From Pedobacter caeni (GTDB lineage Bacteria > Bacteroidota > Bacteroidia > Sphingobacteriales > Sphingobacteriaceae), in NCBI RefSeq assembly GCF_900129215.1, contig NZ_FQUQ01000003.1, positions 700,101-764,100 of the forward strand: a stretch of DNA of 64,000 bases, read 5' to 3'. The translations under genes and the position numbers were made by a program. The notes under the pieces were generated by a model. The model worked only from the letters and a program-made list of their open reading frames with translations. It was not told the origin of the DNA and did not search any database. Position 1 is the stretch's first letter. Each line of letters begins with the position of its first letter. Positions 42,292 to 51,767 of this stretch are shown one piece after another.

Positions 42292-44817
42292 ATGAAATAT
42301 TTTACTTCTCTATTTTTCTTTTTTATCATCTCCGGGGTCCGCGCGCAATCTGTTCAAATAAAAGGGAAGATCATTGATCAATCTACCGGATTGCCCTTGT
42401 CTCATATCAATATCGGCTTTCCAAATGCACACATAAAATCACGGAGTGATGCGGAAGGAAAGTATCAGATCAGTATAAACTCCAGGGTTAAGGAGGTTAT
42501 TTACTCTGGTGTAGGCTATAAGAAGCAGGTTCGGTCGGTTGTTGCCGGTGAACAGGAAATCAATGTCAGTATGGTCCCGCAATCGGAAGAATTATCCGAA
42601 GTCAGCGTGGTGGCCACAAAACAACCAAAATACAGGAATAAAAATAACCCTGCTGTAGACCTGATCCATAAAGTAATGGAACACAAGGAGGAAAACAGTT
42701 CTAAGTTTCATAAAGAAATGGTCTTTGATCAGTATGAAAAACTGAATATGTCTTTAAGCATCAGTAGTGAAAAAGCAAAAAAATCAAAATTGCTTAAAAA
42801 GCTTCCTTTCTTACTGAAGAACTCCGATTCTCTAAGCAGACCTGGAAAAAGGCTCATCCCGGTATTTATGCAGGAAAAATTAAGCCGGTACAAATACTCA
42901 GCTCAGACGGCAGATTCTACAGTAGTCCTTGGAGAAAAGCAATCCAGGATAGACCAGTATATCGACGAAGATGGGATTAACGAATACCTGGAGAAAGTTT
43001 ATCAACGGGCAGATATCTACGACCATGATATTGGAATGGGAAACCAACGTTTTCTAAGTCCTATTGCCGAAATGGCACCTCAGTTTTATAAGTATTTCAT
43101 TCTGGATACCCTTAAGGACGTTTCCCCATGGCAGCTGAAGGTGATGATCTCCCCTAAAAACAAACAGGATGTGCTCTTTATGGGCTATTTGTATGTCAGT
43201 TTGGATGGACATTATGCAGTCCAAAAGGCTACCTTATCTGTAAATAATCAGATCAACCTCAATTGGGTGAAAGACCTTCAGGTTACTCTGGAGTACAAGA
43301 AAGATGCTTCGGGTCATTATCATTTGGCCAAAAGTGTCATGGGTATGGATCTGGGTATATTTAAAGAGGGAACCAGCGTCTTTGGAGAAAGGACCATCAT
43401 GATCAATGATTTCGTGTTTGGGGAGCCTGCCTTGCAGAAAAAAATAGGCACCAATGTAGTAGTTGCAGGTAAGAAGATCACACAACAGACGGATGATTTT
43501 TGGAAAAAGTCAAGATATGAGCAGCTGTCAGCAACTGAACAGATGGCCTATACCAATATCGACAGCCTTAAAAGTTCTAAACCTTTCCAGCGTAAAATGG
43601 CAATTGCATCACTGTTGTTGTCTGGTTATGTGGGTAGAGGGCCGGTAGAGGTTGGTCCATTTAATTCTTTTTTCAGCTTTAATCCGGTAGAAGGGGCAAG
43701 GTTTAGGGTGGGAGCACGTACCACAGATGAGTTTAGCAAAAAATGGTTCTTTGACGGACATGCGGCTTATGGTACCAGAGATAAAAAATGGAAATATAGC
43801 CTGGGTGCCATTTACTCTTTGACAGACCGTTCTATCTATCAGTTTCCGGTCAGATCACTGACCTTAAGGCATAGCTTTGAAACGCAAATTCCCGGTCAGG
43901 AACTTAACTTTCTGGAAGATGATAATTTCCTGCTTTCCTTTAAAAGAGGAGCAAATGATAAATGGTTGTACAACAGAAAGTGGCTGGCAGAATACCTGCA
44001 TGAAACAGAACAGCGCATTTCATTTCGGTTAACGTATAAAAATCAGGTCTTGAATCCCGCAGGAGGATTGTTGTTTCTCCCCCAAACGACCATCCTTTCT
44101 GCGCCGATTCATGAACTTACAACTTCAGAGTTCTCTGCAGAGCTTCGCTGGGCACCGAATGAAAAATTTTATCAGGGCAAAAGGTTCAGAAGACCGATCA
44201 ATAACGGGCATCCTGTCTTTACTTTAAGAGGAAGCCTCGGTGTCAAAGACTTTTTAGGAGGAGACTATAACTACCAAACGCTGACCTTCAATGTGGCCAA
44301 GCGCTTCTTTCTCTCTCAGTTTGGTTTTTCTGATGTGGTACTGGAAGCAGGCGCTGTATTTGGAAAAGTACCTTATCCCTTGCTCAACATCCACCGGGCC
44401 AACCAGACCTATGCCTATCAGCTCACTTCCTACAACCTGATGAATTTTATGGAGTTCATGAGCGACCGGTATGCAAGCCTGAACCTTCAGCATTCCTTCA
44501 ATGGTTTTTTTCTGAACAAAGTTCCCCTGATCAAAAAACTGCAATGGAGAGAGGTGATCTCTTTCAAGGTGTTGACCGGGAGCATCAGCTCAGGAAATAA
44601 TCCTGCAAATGATCCTCAACTTTATCGTTTTCCAGTTGATAAAGACCTTAATACACGGTCTTTTGAAATAGGAAAAGTACCATATATAGAAGGAAGTATC
44701 GGTGTTTCAAATGTGTTTAAATTTTTGAGGGTAGATTTTGTAAAGCGTTTTACGCATTTGAATAACCCTGGTGTAACCAAATGGGGGATTCGGGCAAAAA
44801 TTAATGTAGACTTTTAA
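42292..44817 (+). CDS. DUF5686 / CarboxypepD_reg-like outer membrane protein
   Basis: 841 residues from ATG 42292, which begins MKYFTSLFFFFIISG, a good signal peptide; an in-frame GTG at 42256 is less likely. CarboxypepD_reg-like domain at about 22-100 (IKGKIIDQSTGLPLSHINIG). The DUF5686 body then carries the motif NPAVDLIHKVMEHKEEN and ends in a barrel-like region (GIRAKINVDF). It is a paralogue of the protein at 1-2428. It starts 109 bp after the DUF4249 gene with its own ECF-type promoter and is followed after 4 bp by a PAP2-like gene. Confidence 0.85.
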   Translation: MKYFTSLFFFFIISGVRAQSVQIKGKIIDQSTGLPLSHINIGFPNAHIKSRSDAEGKYQISINSRVKEVIYSGVGYKKQVRSVVAGEQEINVSMVPQSEELSEVSVVATKQPKYRNKNNPAVDLIHKVMEHKEENSSKFHKEMVFDQYEKLNMSLSISSEKAKKSKLLKKLPFLLKNSDSLSRPGKRLIPVFMQEKLSRYKYSAQTADSTVVLGEKQSRIDQYIDEDGINEYLEKVYQRADIYDHDIGMGNQRFLSPIAEMAPQFYKYFILDTLKDVSPWQLKVMISPKNKQDVLFMGYLYVSLDGHYAVQKATLSVNNQINLNWVKDLQVTLEYKKDASGHYHLAKSVMGMDLGIFKEGTSVFGERTIMINDFVFGEPALQKKIGTNVVVAGKKITQQTDDFWKKSRYEQLSATEQMAYTNIDSLKSSKPFQRKMAIASLLLSGYVGRGPVEVGPFNSFFSFNPVEGARFRVGARTTDEFSKKWFFDGHAAYGTRDKKWKYSLGAIYSLTDRSIYQFPVRSLTLRHSFETQIPGQELNFLEDDNFLLSFKRGANDKWLYNRKWLAEYLHETEQRISFRLTYKNQVLNPAGGLLFLPQTTILSAPIHELTTSEFSAELRWAPNEKFYQGKRFRRPINNGHPVFTLRGSLGVKDFLGGDYNYQTLTFNVAKRFFLSQFGFSDVVLEAGAVFGKVPYPLLNIHRANQTYAYQLTSYNLMNFMEFMSDRYASLNLQHSFNGFFLNKVPLIKKLQWREVISFKVLTGSISSGNNPANDPQLYRFPVDKDLNTRSFEIGKVPYIEGSIGVSNVFKFLRVDFVKRFTHLNNPGVTKWGIRAKINVDF

Positions 44818-44821
44818 ATTT

Positions 44822-45496
44822 ATGAAAAATCAAATATCTGCAATGAGCTGGCGGGAGGCCTGGACAAATGTGGCCTTCAGAAGCAGGCTGCTTTTAGGGA
44901 TTGGTGTGATGGGACTTCTGGCTTTCTTTCTGCCGGTTTTCTTTGCCGAGATCGAACAGAGAGATGGCCTCATGCTAAATGATGAATTGTTAAATCTGAT
45001 CCCTTCCTACGATGTTTCACTGGTGATTTTTATCGTACTTTACGGTGGGATTTTATGGCTGATCAGGGATGTGGTCAAAAATCCATTGACCTTTCTTATG
45101 GTACTTTGGGCCTATATTTTTCTATGTGTCTGCCGGATTGTGACGATCAGCCTTGTTCCTTTGAATCCTCCGGCCGGACTGGTGGAGATGTGGGACCCGA
45201 TGTCTATTTTCTTTTACCATACCAAAATGATTACCAAAGACCTGTTCTTTTCAGGCCATACCTCTATTTTATTTCTGCTGGCACTGTGTCAGCACAATAC
45301 GCAAAGAAAACTCAGGGGTTTTGTTCTGGTTTTCCTAATGGCTATCTTGCTGCTGATTCAGCATGTTCATTATACCATAGATATCCTGGCCGCACCTGTC
45401 TTTACAGCACTCCTCTGGTACCTGATCAAAGTTCCCGGTATGCAGCTTAGCTTATCAAATTTTAAGACGGTAACCGGCTCCCGTTCCATTGAGTAA
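44822..45496 (+). CDS. Sphingomyelin-synthase-like PAP2_C membrane protein
   Basis: 224 residues with about six membrane helices. Catalytic-type residues follow the sphingomyelin synthase pattern: LFFSGHTSILF with His 146, then HVHYTIDI with His 183 and Asp 187. CRIVTISLVPLNPP matches the segment before the active site of that family. Members transfer or remove phospho head groups on ceramide or diacylglycerol. Many Sphingobacteria make sphingolipids, so a role in ceramide head-group chemistry is plausible but unproven; a generic lipid phosphatase is the alternative. It begins 4 bp after the DUF5686 gene. Confidence 0.8.
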   Translation: MKNQISAMSWREAWTNVAFRSRLLLGIGVMGLLAFFLPVFFAEIEQRDGLMLNDELLNLIPSYDVSLVIFIVLYGGILWLIRDVVKNPLTFLMVLWAYIFLCVCRIVTISLVPLNPPAGLVEMWDPMSIFFYHTKMITKDLFFSGHTSILFLLALCQHNTQRKLRGFVLVFLMAILLLIQHVHYTIDILAAPVFTALLWYLIKVPGMQLSLSNFKTVTGSRSIE

Positions 45497-45561
45497 ATTG
45501 TAGCTTAACCATGTTTTTAATAAATTGTCTATACTTTTAGCCCTACAAATGATCCACGCTG

Positions 45562-46599
45562 ATGATAAATAAGAAAGTCTCTATCAAAGATATCGCAAGA
45601 CTTACCAATACGTCTATTACCACCGTTTCCTTTGTCCTGAACGGTAAAGGGCATATTAGTAAAGAAATCACTAAAAAAATCCTGGATACGGCAAAGGAAA
45701 TCGGATACGAACCGAACCGTATGGCTATCGGTTTACGAACAGGGGTTTCTAAGGTGATTGGTTTGGTGGTGGAGAACATCGGGGGCCCTTTTTTCGGTGA
45801 GATGAGCAAAGTGATTGAAAAAGAAGCTGAGAAGCTGGGATACCGGATTCTTTATTGCAGTACGGATAATAACATCAGTAAAGGAAAAGATGTCATCAGG
45901 ATGCTCACACAGCAATTGGTGGATGGTTATATCATCACTCCTTTGAAAGGGTTGGAAGAAGACATTCAGAAGCTGATGGATCAGGGAAAACCCGTTGTGC
46001 TCGTGGATGGGTACTTCCCGGGATTAAATATCCCACATGTGTTGGTCGACAATTACAATAGTGTAAATAAAGCGGTGAATTGCTTTATTGATGGCGGTTA
46101 TAAAAAGATTGGCTTTGTGACCTCAGATCTGGACCTGATTCAATTACAGGATCGTCTGATGGGCTATAAAGCAGCTTTAAAAATGAATGGCCTGAAAGAA
46201 GAAAAGGAGTTGATCCTGAAACTTCCTTATCAGATGGATAAGGAACAGGGTATAAATGAAATCAAAAACTTTATCGAAACGCATCCGGAAATGGATGCCA
46301 TCCTGTTTACCACAAATTATCTGGGGATCATGGGATTGAGAAGTGTGAAAGAACTGGGCCTGAATATCCCTTCAGATTTAGCCATGATCAGTTTTGATGA
46401 GAGTGAAATATTTAGTCTTTATCCTCCTGGGATTACCACAATTCAACAACCTGTCTATCAGATTGCCAAACTGGCCATTGATATGCTCTTGTCTCAAATC
46501 CGTAATGATGATCATGCAGATATAGCGGAAATGAAACTGCAGATCCCTTCAGATCTGATTGAACGTGGTTCTACTTTAAAAAAGGTAATGAACCATTAA
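45562..46599 (+). CDS. LacI-family transcriptional regulator
   Basis: 345 residues. The N-terminal helix-turn-helix reads VSIKDIARLTNTSITTVSFV with the hinge helix region near GYEPNRMAIGLRTG. The periplasmic-binding-protein-like effector domain runs from about residue 62 (KVIGLVVENIGGPFFGEMS) to the end. It probably binds a sugar. Its likely operators are two TAAAACGTTTTA palindromes upstream of the convergent SusC gene (51476 and 51613), since CpG-centred palindromes are typical LacI sites. No such site is seen at its own start, so autoregulation is not evident. No sugar-degrading enzyme is in the cluster. Confidence 0.9.
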   Translation: MINKKVSIKDIARLTNTSITTVSFVLNGKGHISKEITKKILDTAKEIGYEPNRMAIGLRTGVSKVIGLVVENIGGPFFGEMSKVIEKEAEKLGYRILYCSTDNNISKGKDVIRMLTQQLVDGYIITPLKGLEEDIQKLMDQGKPVVLVDGYFPGLNIPHVLVDNYNSVNKAVNCFIDGGYKKIGFVTSDLDLIQLQDRLMGYKAALKMNGLKEEKELILKLPYQMDKEQGINEIKNFIETHPEMDAILFTTNYLGIMGLRSVKELGLNIPSDLAMISFDESEIFSLYPPGITTIQQPVYQIAKLAIDMLLSQIRNDDHADIAEMKLQIPSDLIERGSTLKKVMNH

Positions 46600-46600
46600 A

Positions 46601-46652
46601 GTTAAAGAACCATTAAAGGACGTATTCGTATGCCCTCTAATGGTTCTTTAAC
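46601..46652. terminator. Long bidirectional terminator between lacI-type gene and susD
   Basis: GTTAAAGAACCATTAAAGG / CCTCTAATGGTTCTTTAAC, a 19-bp stem with a single mismatch and a 14-nt loop, between convergent genes. Part of the upstream arm is a direct repeat of GAACCATTAAAG (46590 and 46608). Confidence 0.8.
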
Positions 46653-46672
46653 CGGTTTTATCTTCGCCAGGA

Positions 46673-48313
46673 TTAATTATAGCCTGGGTTTTGCGATAAA
46701 TTAGTATTTAGGTTGCGCTGTTGCTGCGGTATTGGAAACAGTTCCCGCGATGCTGATGACGGATTATGATCCCACCAGGAAGCGGTACTGAATTTTTTAT
46801 AACGGATGAGGTCATCTCTTCTAAAACCTTCGAAAATAAACTCACGTCCGCGCTCTGCCAGTAACTCCTCCAATGTAAGGGTTGAGGTCGTATAGGCATG
46901 AGTTGTCCATTCTGCCGGAGTATAGGCTCTTTTCTTGCAATCATTGATCAACTGAACAGCTTCTTCATTTGCTGATCCTCCGTTTTTGCGCATAATGGCT
47001 TCTGCTTTTGCAAAATAGATCCAGCTCAGCCGGTAAATATTCCAGTCTGTATTGTTATAGTTGGGATTAATGGCTGGAATCCCCCCAGGTCCTGCAAACT
47101 GATTCCCTAATTTATATTTATTGAAGCGGACTCCGCTGTTTTCCTCTCCTTCACTCATATTGGAAACGGTTGAACCGGTTTTGTTTTTACGGATATTGTC
47201 TACAAACTCCAGTTGTTGCCCATCGTATTCCTCTGAGGCGAGCACAGGCGTCCCATCTACAAACTTGGTCATCTTTCCGATAAGCAACCAGTTGGATTTC
47301 CGCAGATCGGAATTTTCGAATGTGGTATAAACACCAGGAACTACGACCACACCATTGTTACCGTTTCGTGACCCTCCATAAATCTCTCTTTGTTTGAAAT
47401 GGAAGAATTCTGAAGGCCATGAGGCTTCGAATCTGGCCTGATTATAGTCGTAGGCAATGGAGAAAATAACCTCTTTGGATTTGTCATTGTCCGTACCGAA
47501 CTGGTCGGAGATATTCGGATCAAGTTCCAGTTTTCCATTTTGACCACCCGCTTCTCCATTGATCAGTTTGTTTGCAGCAGCGATACAATCATCCCAGCGT
47601 GCGGTTCCGGTCCAGGCTTCTGCATTCAGGTAAAGCTCTGTTAACATGGCATAGGCTCCGGCCTGACTCATTCTGCCCAGCATTTCTTTGGAAAGCTTTG
47701 GCGCTTTGTCTACATTTTCCCGGATCTCCTTTTCGATAAATTTAAAGACTTCTGCCCTTGGAGTACTGAGTGGTTTTGCTGGTTCTCCTACCTTTGTCGC
47801 GATGGGAATATTACCAAAAAGGTCCATTAATTTAAGGTAATGAAAGGCCCTGAGCAATTTAAGCTCTGCGATATAGGCATCTTTTTCTACCTGAGTAATG
47901 CCCATTTTTGAAATGTCATTCTTTTCCAGATTTTCTATGGGGTCATTACATAAGCCCATTCCCCAGTACATGAGTACCCAGGCTCGGTTCAGACCGGATT
48001 CATCCACCGTCCAGCTGTGGTAATGCAGTCTTTTCCATTTCCCGCTATCCTCTCCATGGCGCCCCTTGGTTGGCCAGGCAAGCTGATCAGCGGAAAGTTC
48101 TGACGCCCTCCACCAACCATCTTGTCCTGAAGGGGTGATCCAGGCATTGGCATGGGTATAGGGACGAAGTACAGCAGACAGGACCTCTGTTTTGTTATTG
48201 TAAAAATCATTGGTCAGTATTTGATCATAAGCATTCTCATCCAGCTTCGTACATGCAGCACTAAAGAACATCATGGCTACGAGTGCCAGGTATAGTATTG
48301 ATTTACTTTTCAT
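46673..48313 (-). CDS. SusD/RagB-family lipoprotein
   Basis: 546 residues with a lipoprotein signal (MMFFSAAC then TKLDE). SusD features: NRAWVLMYWGMGLCNDPIEN, YIAELKLLRAFHYLKLMDLF, WIYFAKAEAIMRKNGGS, and the C-terminal LLAERGREFIFEGFRRDDLI. It follows its SusC partner by 12 bp. It would hold a glycan or other polymer at the cell surface. The substrate is unknown, but a LacI regulator and operators upstream of susC suggest a sugar. No glycoside hydrolase is present in the window for this pair, so enzymes must act from elsewhere. Confidence 0.92.
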   Translation of the reverse strand: MKSKSILYLALVAMMFFSAACTKLDENAYDQILTNDFYNNKTEVLSAVLRPYTHANAWITPSGQDGWWRASELSADQLAWPTKGRHGEDSGKWKRLHYHSWTVDESGLNRAWVLMYWGMGLCNDPIENLEKNDISKMGITQVEKDAYIAELKLLRAFHYLKLMDLFGNIPIATKVGEPAKPLSTPRAEVFKFIEKEIRENVDKAPKLSKEMLGRMSQAGAYAMLTELYLNAEAWTGTARWDDCIAAANKLINGEAGGQNGKLELDPNISDQFGTDNDKSKEVIFSIAYDYNQARFEASWPSEFFHFKQREIYGGSRNGNNGVVVVPGVYTTFENSDLRKSNWLLIGKMTKFVDGTPVLASEEYDGQQLEFVDNIRKNKTGSTVSNMSEGEENSGVRFNKYKLGNQFAGPGGIPAINPNYNNTDWNIYRLSWIYFAKAEAIMRKNGGSANEEAVQLINDCKKRAYTPAEWTTHAYTTSTLTLEELLAERGREFIFEGFRRDDLIRYKKFSTASWWDHNPSSASRELFPIPQQQRNLNTNLSQNPGYN

Positions 48314-48325
48314 CTTTTTAAATTT

Positions 48326-51300
48326 TTAAAATCCAACATTTAATCCCACCAGAAATGATCTTGTACTAGGGTAAGGGCCCCTGGAGTCAATCCCCAGACG
48401 TTGTCCGTTTATTTCATTTCCCAGTCCATTGTCTAAGACGTAGTCAGGGTCATTGCCTGAATATTTGGTGAAGGTGGCCAGGTTCTGACCGGTAACATAT
48501 ACATTGAGTTTACGCAGCCAGTTGGTTTTAAACTTGAAGGTATAACCCAGGGTAACTTCGTCCAGCTTCACGAAACTCCCTTTTTCGATATAGTAATCTG
48601 TGTACATATAAGTATCATCAATCTGATTGAATTTGCCGAAAGCATCTCTCAACAGGTTTCCTGACCAGGTTTTATTGCCATAACTCAGGGCGGAGGTATT
48701 CAGGATATCGAAATCGAACTTTCCTCTTAGAAATATCCGCAGATCGAAGTTTTTATAAGTGAAGCTATTGTTCCATGAGGCATAATATTTAGGCACTGCA
48801 TTTCCAATAGGAGCGAGGTCAGTAGCATTGAGGTCATCTCTTGAGTTATTGATCTGGTCGTTTCTAACCGCCTCTCCATTTCTATTGTAGAATAACCACT
48901 TTCCGTCAGGAGTAAAACCAGCAAACCGCTTTCCATAAAAGACCCCGATTTTGCCCCCTTCGTAAGTGGTATATGCATCGCCAAGGGCACCTGCGCCACC
49001 AATAGTTCCGAAGGTTTTAAATTTGACTTTATAGACATCATTTGAATAACTGTCCAGTTTATTGCTTAACGTACTTGCAGTGACATCGATGTTCCAGGTA
49101 AAGTCTTTGTTTCGAATGGCATTGTAACTCAGTGCGATCTCAATTCCTTTGGAAGATATCGTCCCTACGTTGGTGTATAAAAAGTCGCGGATGTATGGTG
49201 GTTGCGGTGATGTATAGGTGTCCAGCAGATCTTTTGTTGTTCTTTTGAATACATCAATAGCGCCTGTCAGGCGTTCACCAAACAATTTGAAATCGACTCC
49301 GATGTTTAACTCACGTTTGGTTTCCCATTTTAAATTAGGGTTTGGATTGCGGTCGGGTCCATAGGTCTCATAATACTTTCCATCAGGAAAAAGATATTTC
49401 CCTCCACCTCCAAGTGTTACCCTGGAGATGTTATTGGGGCTTCCTGAATTTCCGGTCAGCCCGTAACCGGCCCTCAGTTTTAAAAAGTTAATGAACTGAT
49501 GGTTTTTCATGAAGTTTTCTTCCGTTAGATTCCATCCGACAGACACAGCCGGGAAAGTTGCCCATTTGTTGTTCTGACCAAATTTTGAAGAACCCTCGCG
49601 ACGAAGAATGAACTGGGCAAGGTATTTATTGTTAAAGGCATAATTTACCCTTCCAAAAAATGCAATTAAGGTATTGTCATTTTTAAAACTGCCTACGCTT
49701 GCATTTTTAGGGCTTAGCGGAGCGCCGCTATTCAGGTTGTCTTCGTGTTGCTGGTCGTTTAAAAAACCTCTGTTCGATGCGGAGAAACCTTCTTCCAGAT
49801 GATAACGGTAGCTATATCCGGCGACAGCCGAAATGTTATGCTGGTCAAATAGTTTCTTTTTGTATTGTAAGGTGGGTTCTACGGCAAAATCCTGAGATAA
49901 AAAGCTGGATTTATAACCATATCCGCCTCCCGGGAAATCACTGTTTTCCATTGACTCTTCACTGGCCTTTAAGCGGTATTGACTGTCATTATAGCTGTTT
50001 CTGGTTACGGCTCCAAAAATAGAAGCCTGTAGCCCATCAATGATATCCAGGTCTATTTTACCATCCGCAGAACTGGTCTGTTGTTTCCGGATGTTTGTTT
50101 CCTGCTTCAGACGCGCAAATTCATTGGTACTGGTGAGGTCAAACCTATAGCTGCCATCCGGATTGTAATTCGAAAGGGTCGGATTTTTTGCAGATTCACT
50201 TTCCCAGCCACCGCCACCCAGCAAATTGGCTTTATTGAAGTTGGTGGCCAGATTAAGCTGTGCTGTTAACCTGTCATTCAGCCCTTTTTGTGTAATGTTC
50301 AGACGAAGTGAGTATTCTTCCCTTCCATTTTCGCGGCTGATGCCTTCCAGATCTCTATAGTTCAAACTGGCCCTATAACTGGTTTTATCTGTTCCTCCGG
50401 CAAGGTTGAGGTTTTGATTCTGGGAAAAGTTATCATGATTGATCAGCTGATCATAAAAATCGGTATTGTATCCGTAGTCCTTTTGCTTGAGTGCTCCGGA
50501 GCTGATTTTTTCCCTGTATTCATCTGCGGTAAGGTAATCAGGTCTTCTTTGCATGTAGTCTTTCCTGAAATAACTGGCATAGTTGAATGTTGCAGGACCT
50601 GCTTTCCCTTTTTTTGTGGTGATGATGATCACACCTGCATTGGCACTGGTTCCATAGATGGCGGCACCGGACCCATCTTTCAGAATGTCGATGGAGGCAA
50701 TGTCATCCTGCTGAAGCAGATCTGGATTTCCTCCGGGGATTCCATCAATTACAAACAGCGGACTTGAGCTGCCATTGATCGTTCCGGCTCCCCTGAGCTG
50801 TACAGAAATCCCGCTGTTGGGGTTTGAACCGGATCTGGACAACTGCAAACCGGCTACTTTACCTACAATGAGGTCCAGAGGGTTTCTCGCTCCACCCTGC
50901 CTGAACTGGGAAGCATCCACATGGGCAACAGCAGAAGTCACTTCTTTTGAAGAAATCGTACCATAACCTATGCTCACAATTTCTACATCCTGCAGGGTAT
51001 TGTTGCTGGGCTGTAACTGGATACTGATGTTGGTTTGATTGGCTACGGTAACTTCCTTACTGACATAACCAATATAACTAAATACCAGAACGGCATCAGC
51101 TGTGGCGACATTGAGCTCGAAGCGTCCGGCACTATTGGTCGAAACGACTGTTTTACTGCCTTTGATTGTTACACTGACACCGGGTAAGGGCAGCCCCTTT
51201 TCATCAGTGACTGTACCTTTGACGGGAATTTCTGCTTTCCCGCCTGGGTTTAGCTGTAAGGGTACGGACTGTTTGGCAAGTGTGGCGGCCTGCAGCTCAA

Positions 51301-51391
51301 AAACATTTAATCCAAGTCCCAGAAGGATACTGCCTGCAAGAAAGGCAGGCCCTGGCTTAATTAATTCTTTGATTCTTTTTTTCATTTTCAT
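48326..51391 (-). CDS. SusC/RagA-family TonB-linked outer membrane receptor
   Basis: 1021 residues. Signal-like N-terminus (AGSILLGLGLNVFELQA), CarboxypepD_reg-like domain at about 55-130 (VKGTVTDEKGLPLPGVSVTI), plug at about 135-260 (GISVQLRGAGTINGSSSPLF, then VIDGIPGGNPD), barrel to the end (FLVGLNVGF). No STN domain, which fits regulation by LacI rather than by an anti-sigma factor. The first ATG gives MKMKK; the second (Met 3) is equally good. Its upstream region carries two identical palindromes likely bound by the LacI protein encoded downstream of susD. Confidence 0.93.
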   Translation of the reverse strand: MKMKKRIKELIKPGPAFLAGSILLGLGLNVFELQAATLAKQSVPLQLNPGGKAEIPVKGTVTDEKGLPLPGVSVTIKGSKTVVSTNSAGRFELNVATADAVLVFSYIGYVSKEVTVANQTNISIQLQPSNNTLQDVEIVSIGYGTISSKEVTSAVAHVDASQFRQGGARNPLDLIVGKVAGLQLSRSGSNPNSGISVQLRGAGTINGSSSPLFVIDGIPGGNPDLLQQDDIASIDILKDGSGAAIYGTSANAGVIIITTKKGKAGPATFNYASYFRKDYMQRRPDYLTADEYREKISSGALKQKDYGYNTDFYDQLINHDNFSQNQNLNLAGGTDKTSYRASLNYRDLEGISRENGREEYSLRLNITQKGLNDRLTAQLNLATNFNKANLLGGGGWESESAKNPTLSNYNPDGSYRFDLTSTNEFARLKQETNIRKQQTSSADGKIDLDIIDGLQASIFGAVTRNSYNDSQYRLKASEESMENSDFPGGGYGYKSSFLSQDFAVEPTLQYKKKLFDQHNISAVAGYSYRYHLEEGFSASNRGFLNDQQHEDNLNSGAPLSPKNASVGSFKNDNTLIAFFGRVNYAFNNKYLAQFILRREGSSKFGQNNKWATFPAVSVGWNLTEENFMKNHQFINFLKLRAGYGLTGNSGSPNNISRVTLGGGGKYLFPDGKYYETYGPDRNPNPNLKWETKRELNIGVDFKLFGERLTGAIDVFKRTTKDLLDTYTSPQPPYIRDFLYTNVGTISSKGIEIALSYNAIRNKDFTWNIDVTASTLSNKLDSYSNDVYKVKFKTFGTIGGAGALGDAYTTYEGGKIGVFYGKRFAGFTPDGKWLFYNRNGEAVRNDQINNSRDDLNATDLAPIGNAVPKYYASWNNSFTYKNFDLRIFLRGKFDFDILNTSALSYGNKTWSGNLLRDAFGKFNQIDDTYMYTDYYIEKGSFVKLDEVTLGYTFKFKTNWLRKLNVYVTGQNLATFTKYSGNDPDYVLDNGLGNEINGQRLGIDSRGPYPSTRSFLVGLNVGF

Positions 51392-51475
51392 TGGGTTTTT
51401 TGGGTTATGAGAATTTTGGTTAATTGCATGGTTGTTCTGTAGGTATTTATGCTTTTAGGCTTATATGTGGCGATA

Positions 51476-51487
51476 TAAAACGTTTTA
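51476..51487. promoter_or_regulatory. Candidate LacI operator (proximal)
   Basis: TAAAACGTTTTA, a perfect 12-bp palindrome centred on CpG, 85 bp upstream of the susC start. Identical to the distal site. Confidence 0.7.
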
Positions 51488-51612
51488 CTAAAGAATAAAT
51501 ATGTATCCTGATGATGGAGTTTATGCTGCAGTTTAACTTGTTTTTGTTTGGATTTTAGCGGTTAATATTGGTTGCCCTCACTATTTGACAATATTTGGTT
51601 TTTAAATTTAAG

Positions 51613-51624
51613 TAAAACGTTTTA
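51613..51624. promoter_or_regulatory. Candidate LacI operator (distal)
   Basis: TAAAACGTTTTA, identical to the site at 51476 and exactly 137 bp from it, about 13 helical turns. It lies 144 bp upstream of the divergent oxidoreductase gene. Confidence 0.65.
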
Positions 51625-51767
51625 ACAAAACCAAATCATAACCAAAATATTCAATTGTTTGTTTGATGTCTAATTTGTAAGAACTATATAAAATGAAAGT
51701 CATATCAGCTGTTTGGCTTAAGTAAGCAACAGGTTTTGATTGTACTTTTGATTTTTATTTTATTCAC

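Larger units (their letters stand above)
51392..51767. other. 376-bp divergent intergenic region between susC and LLM oxidoreductase genes
   Basis: AT-rich. It holds the two palindromic operators and nothing else I can name. No gene and no clear -33/-7 pair are evident, although many T-rich runs could hide promoters. Confidence 0.6.
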
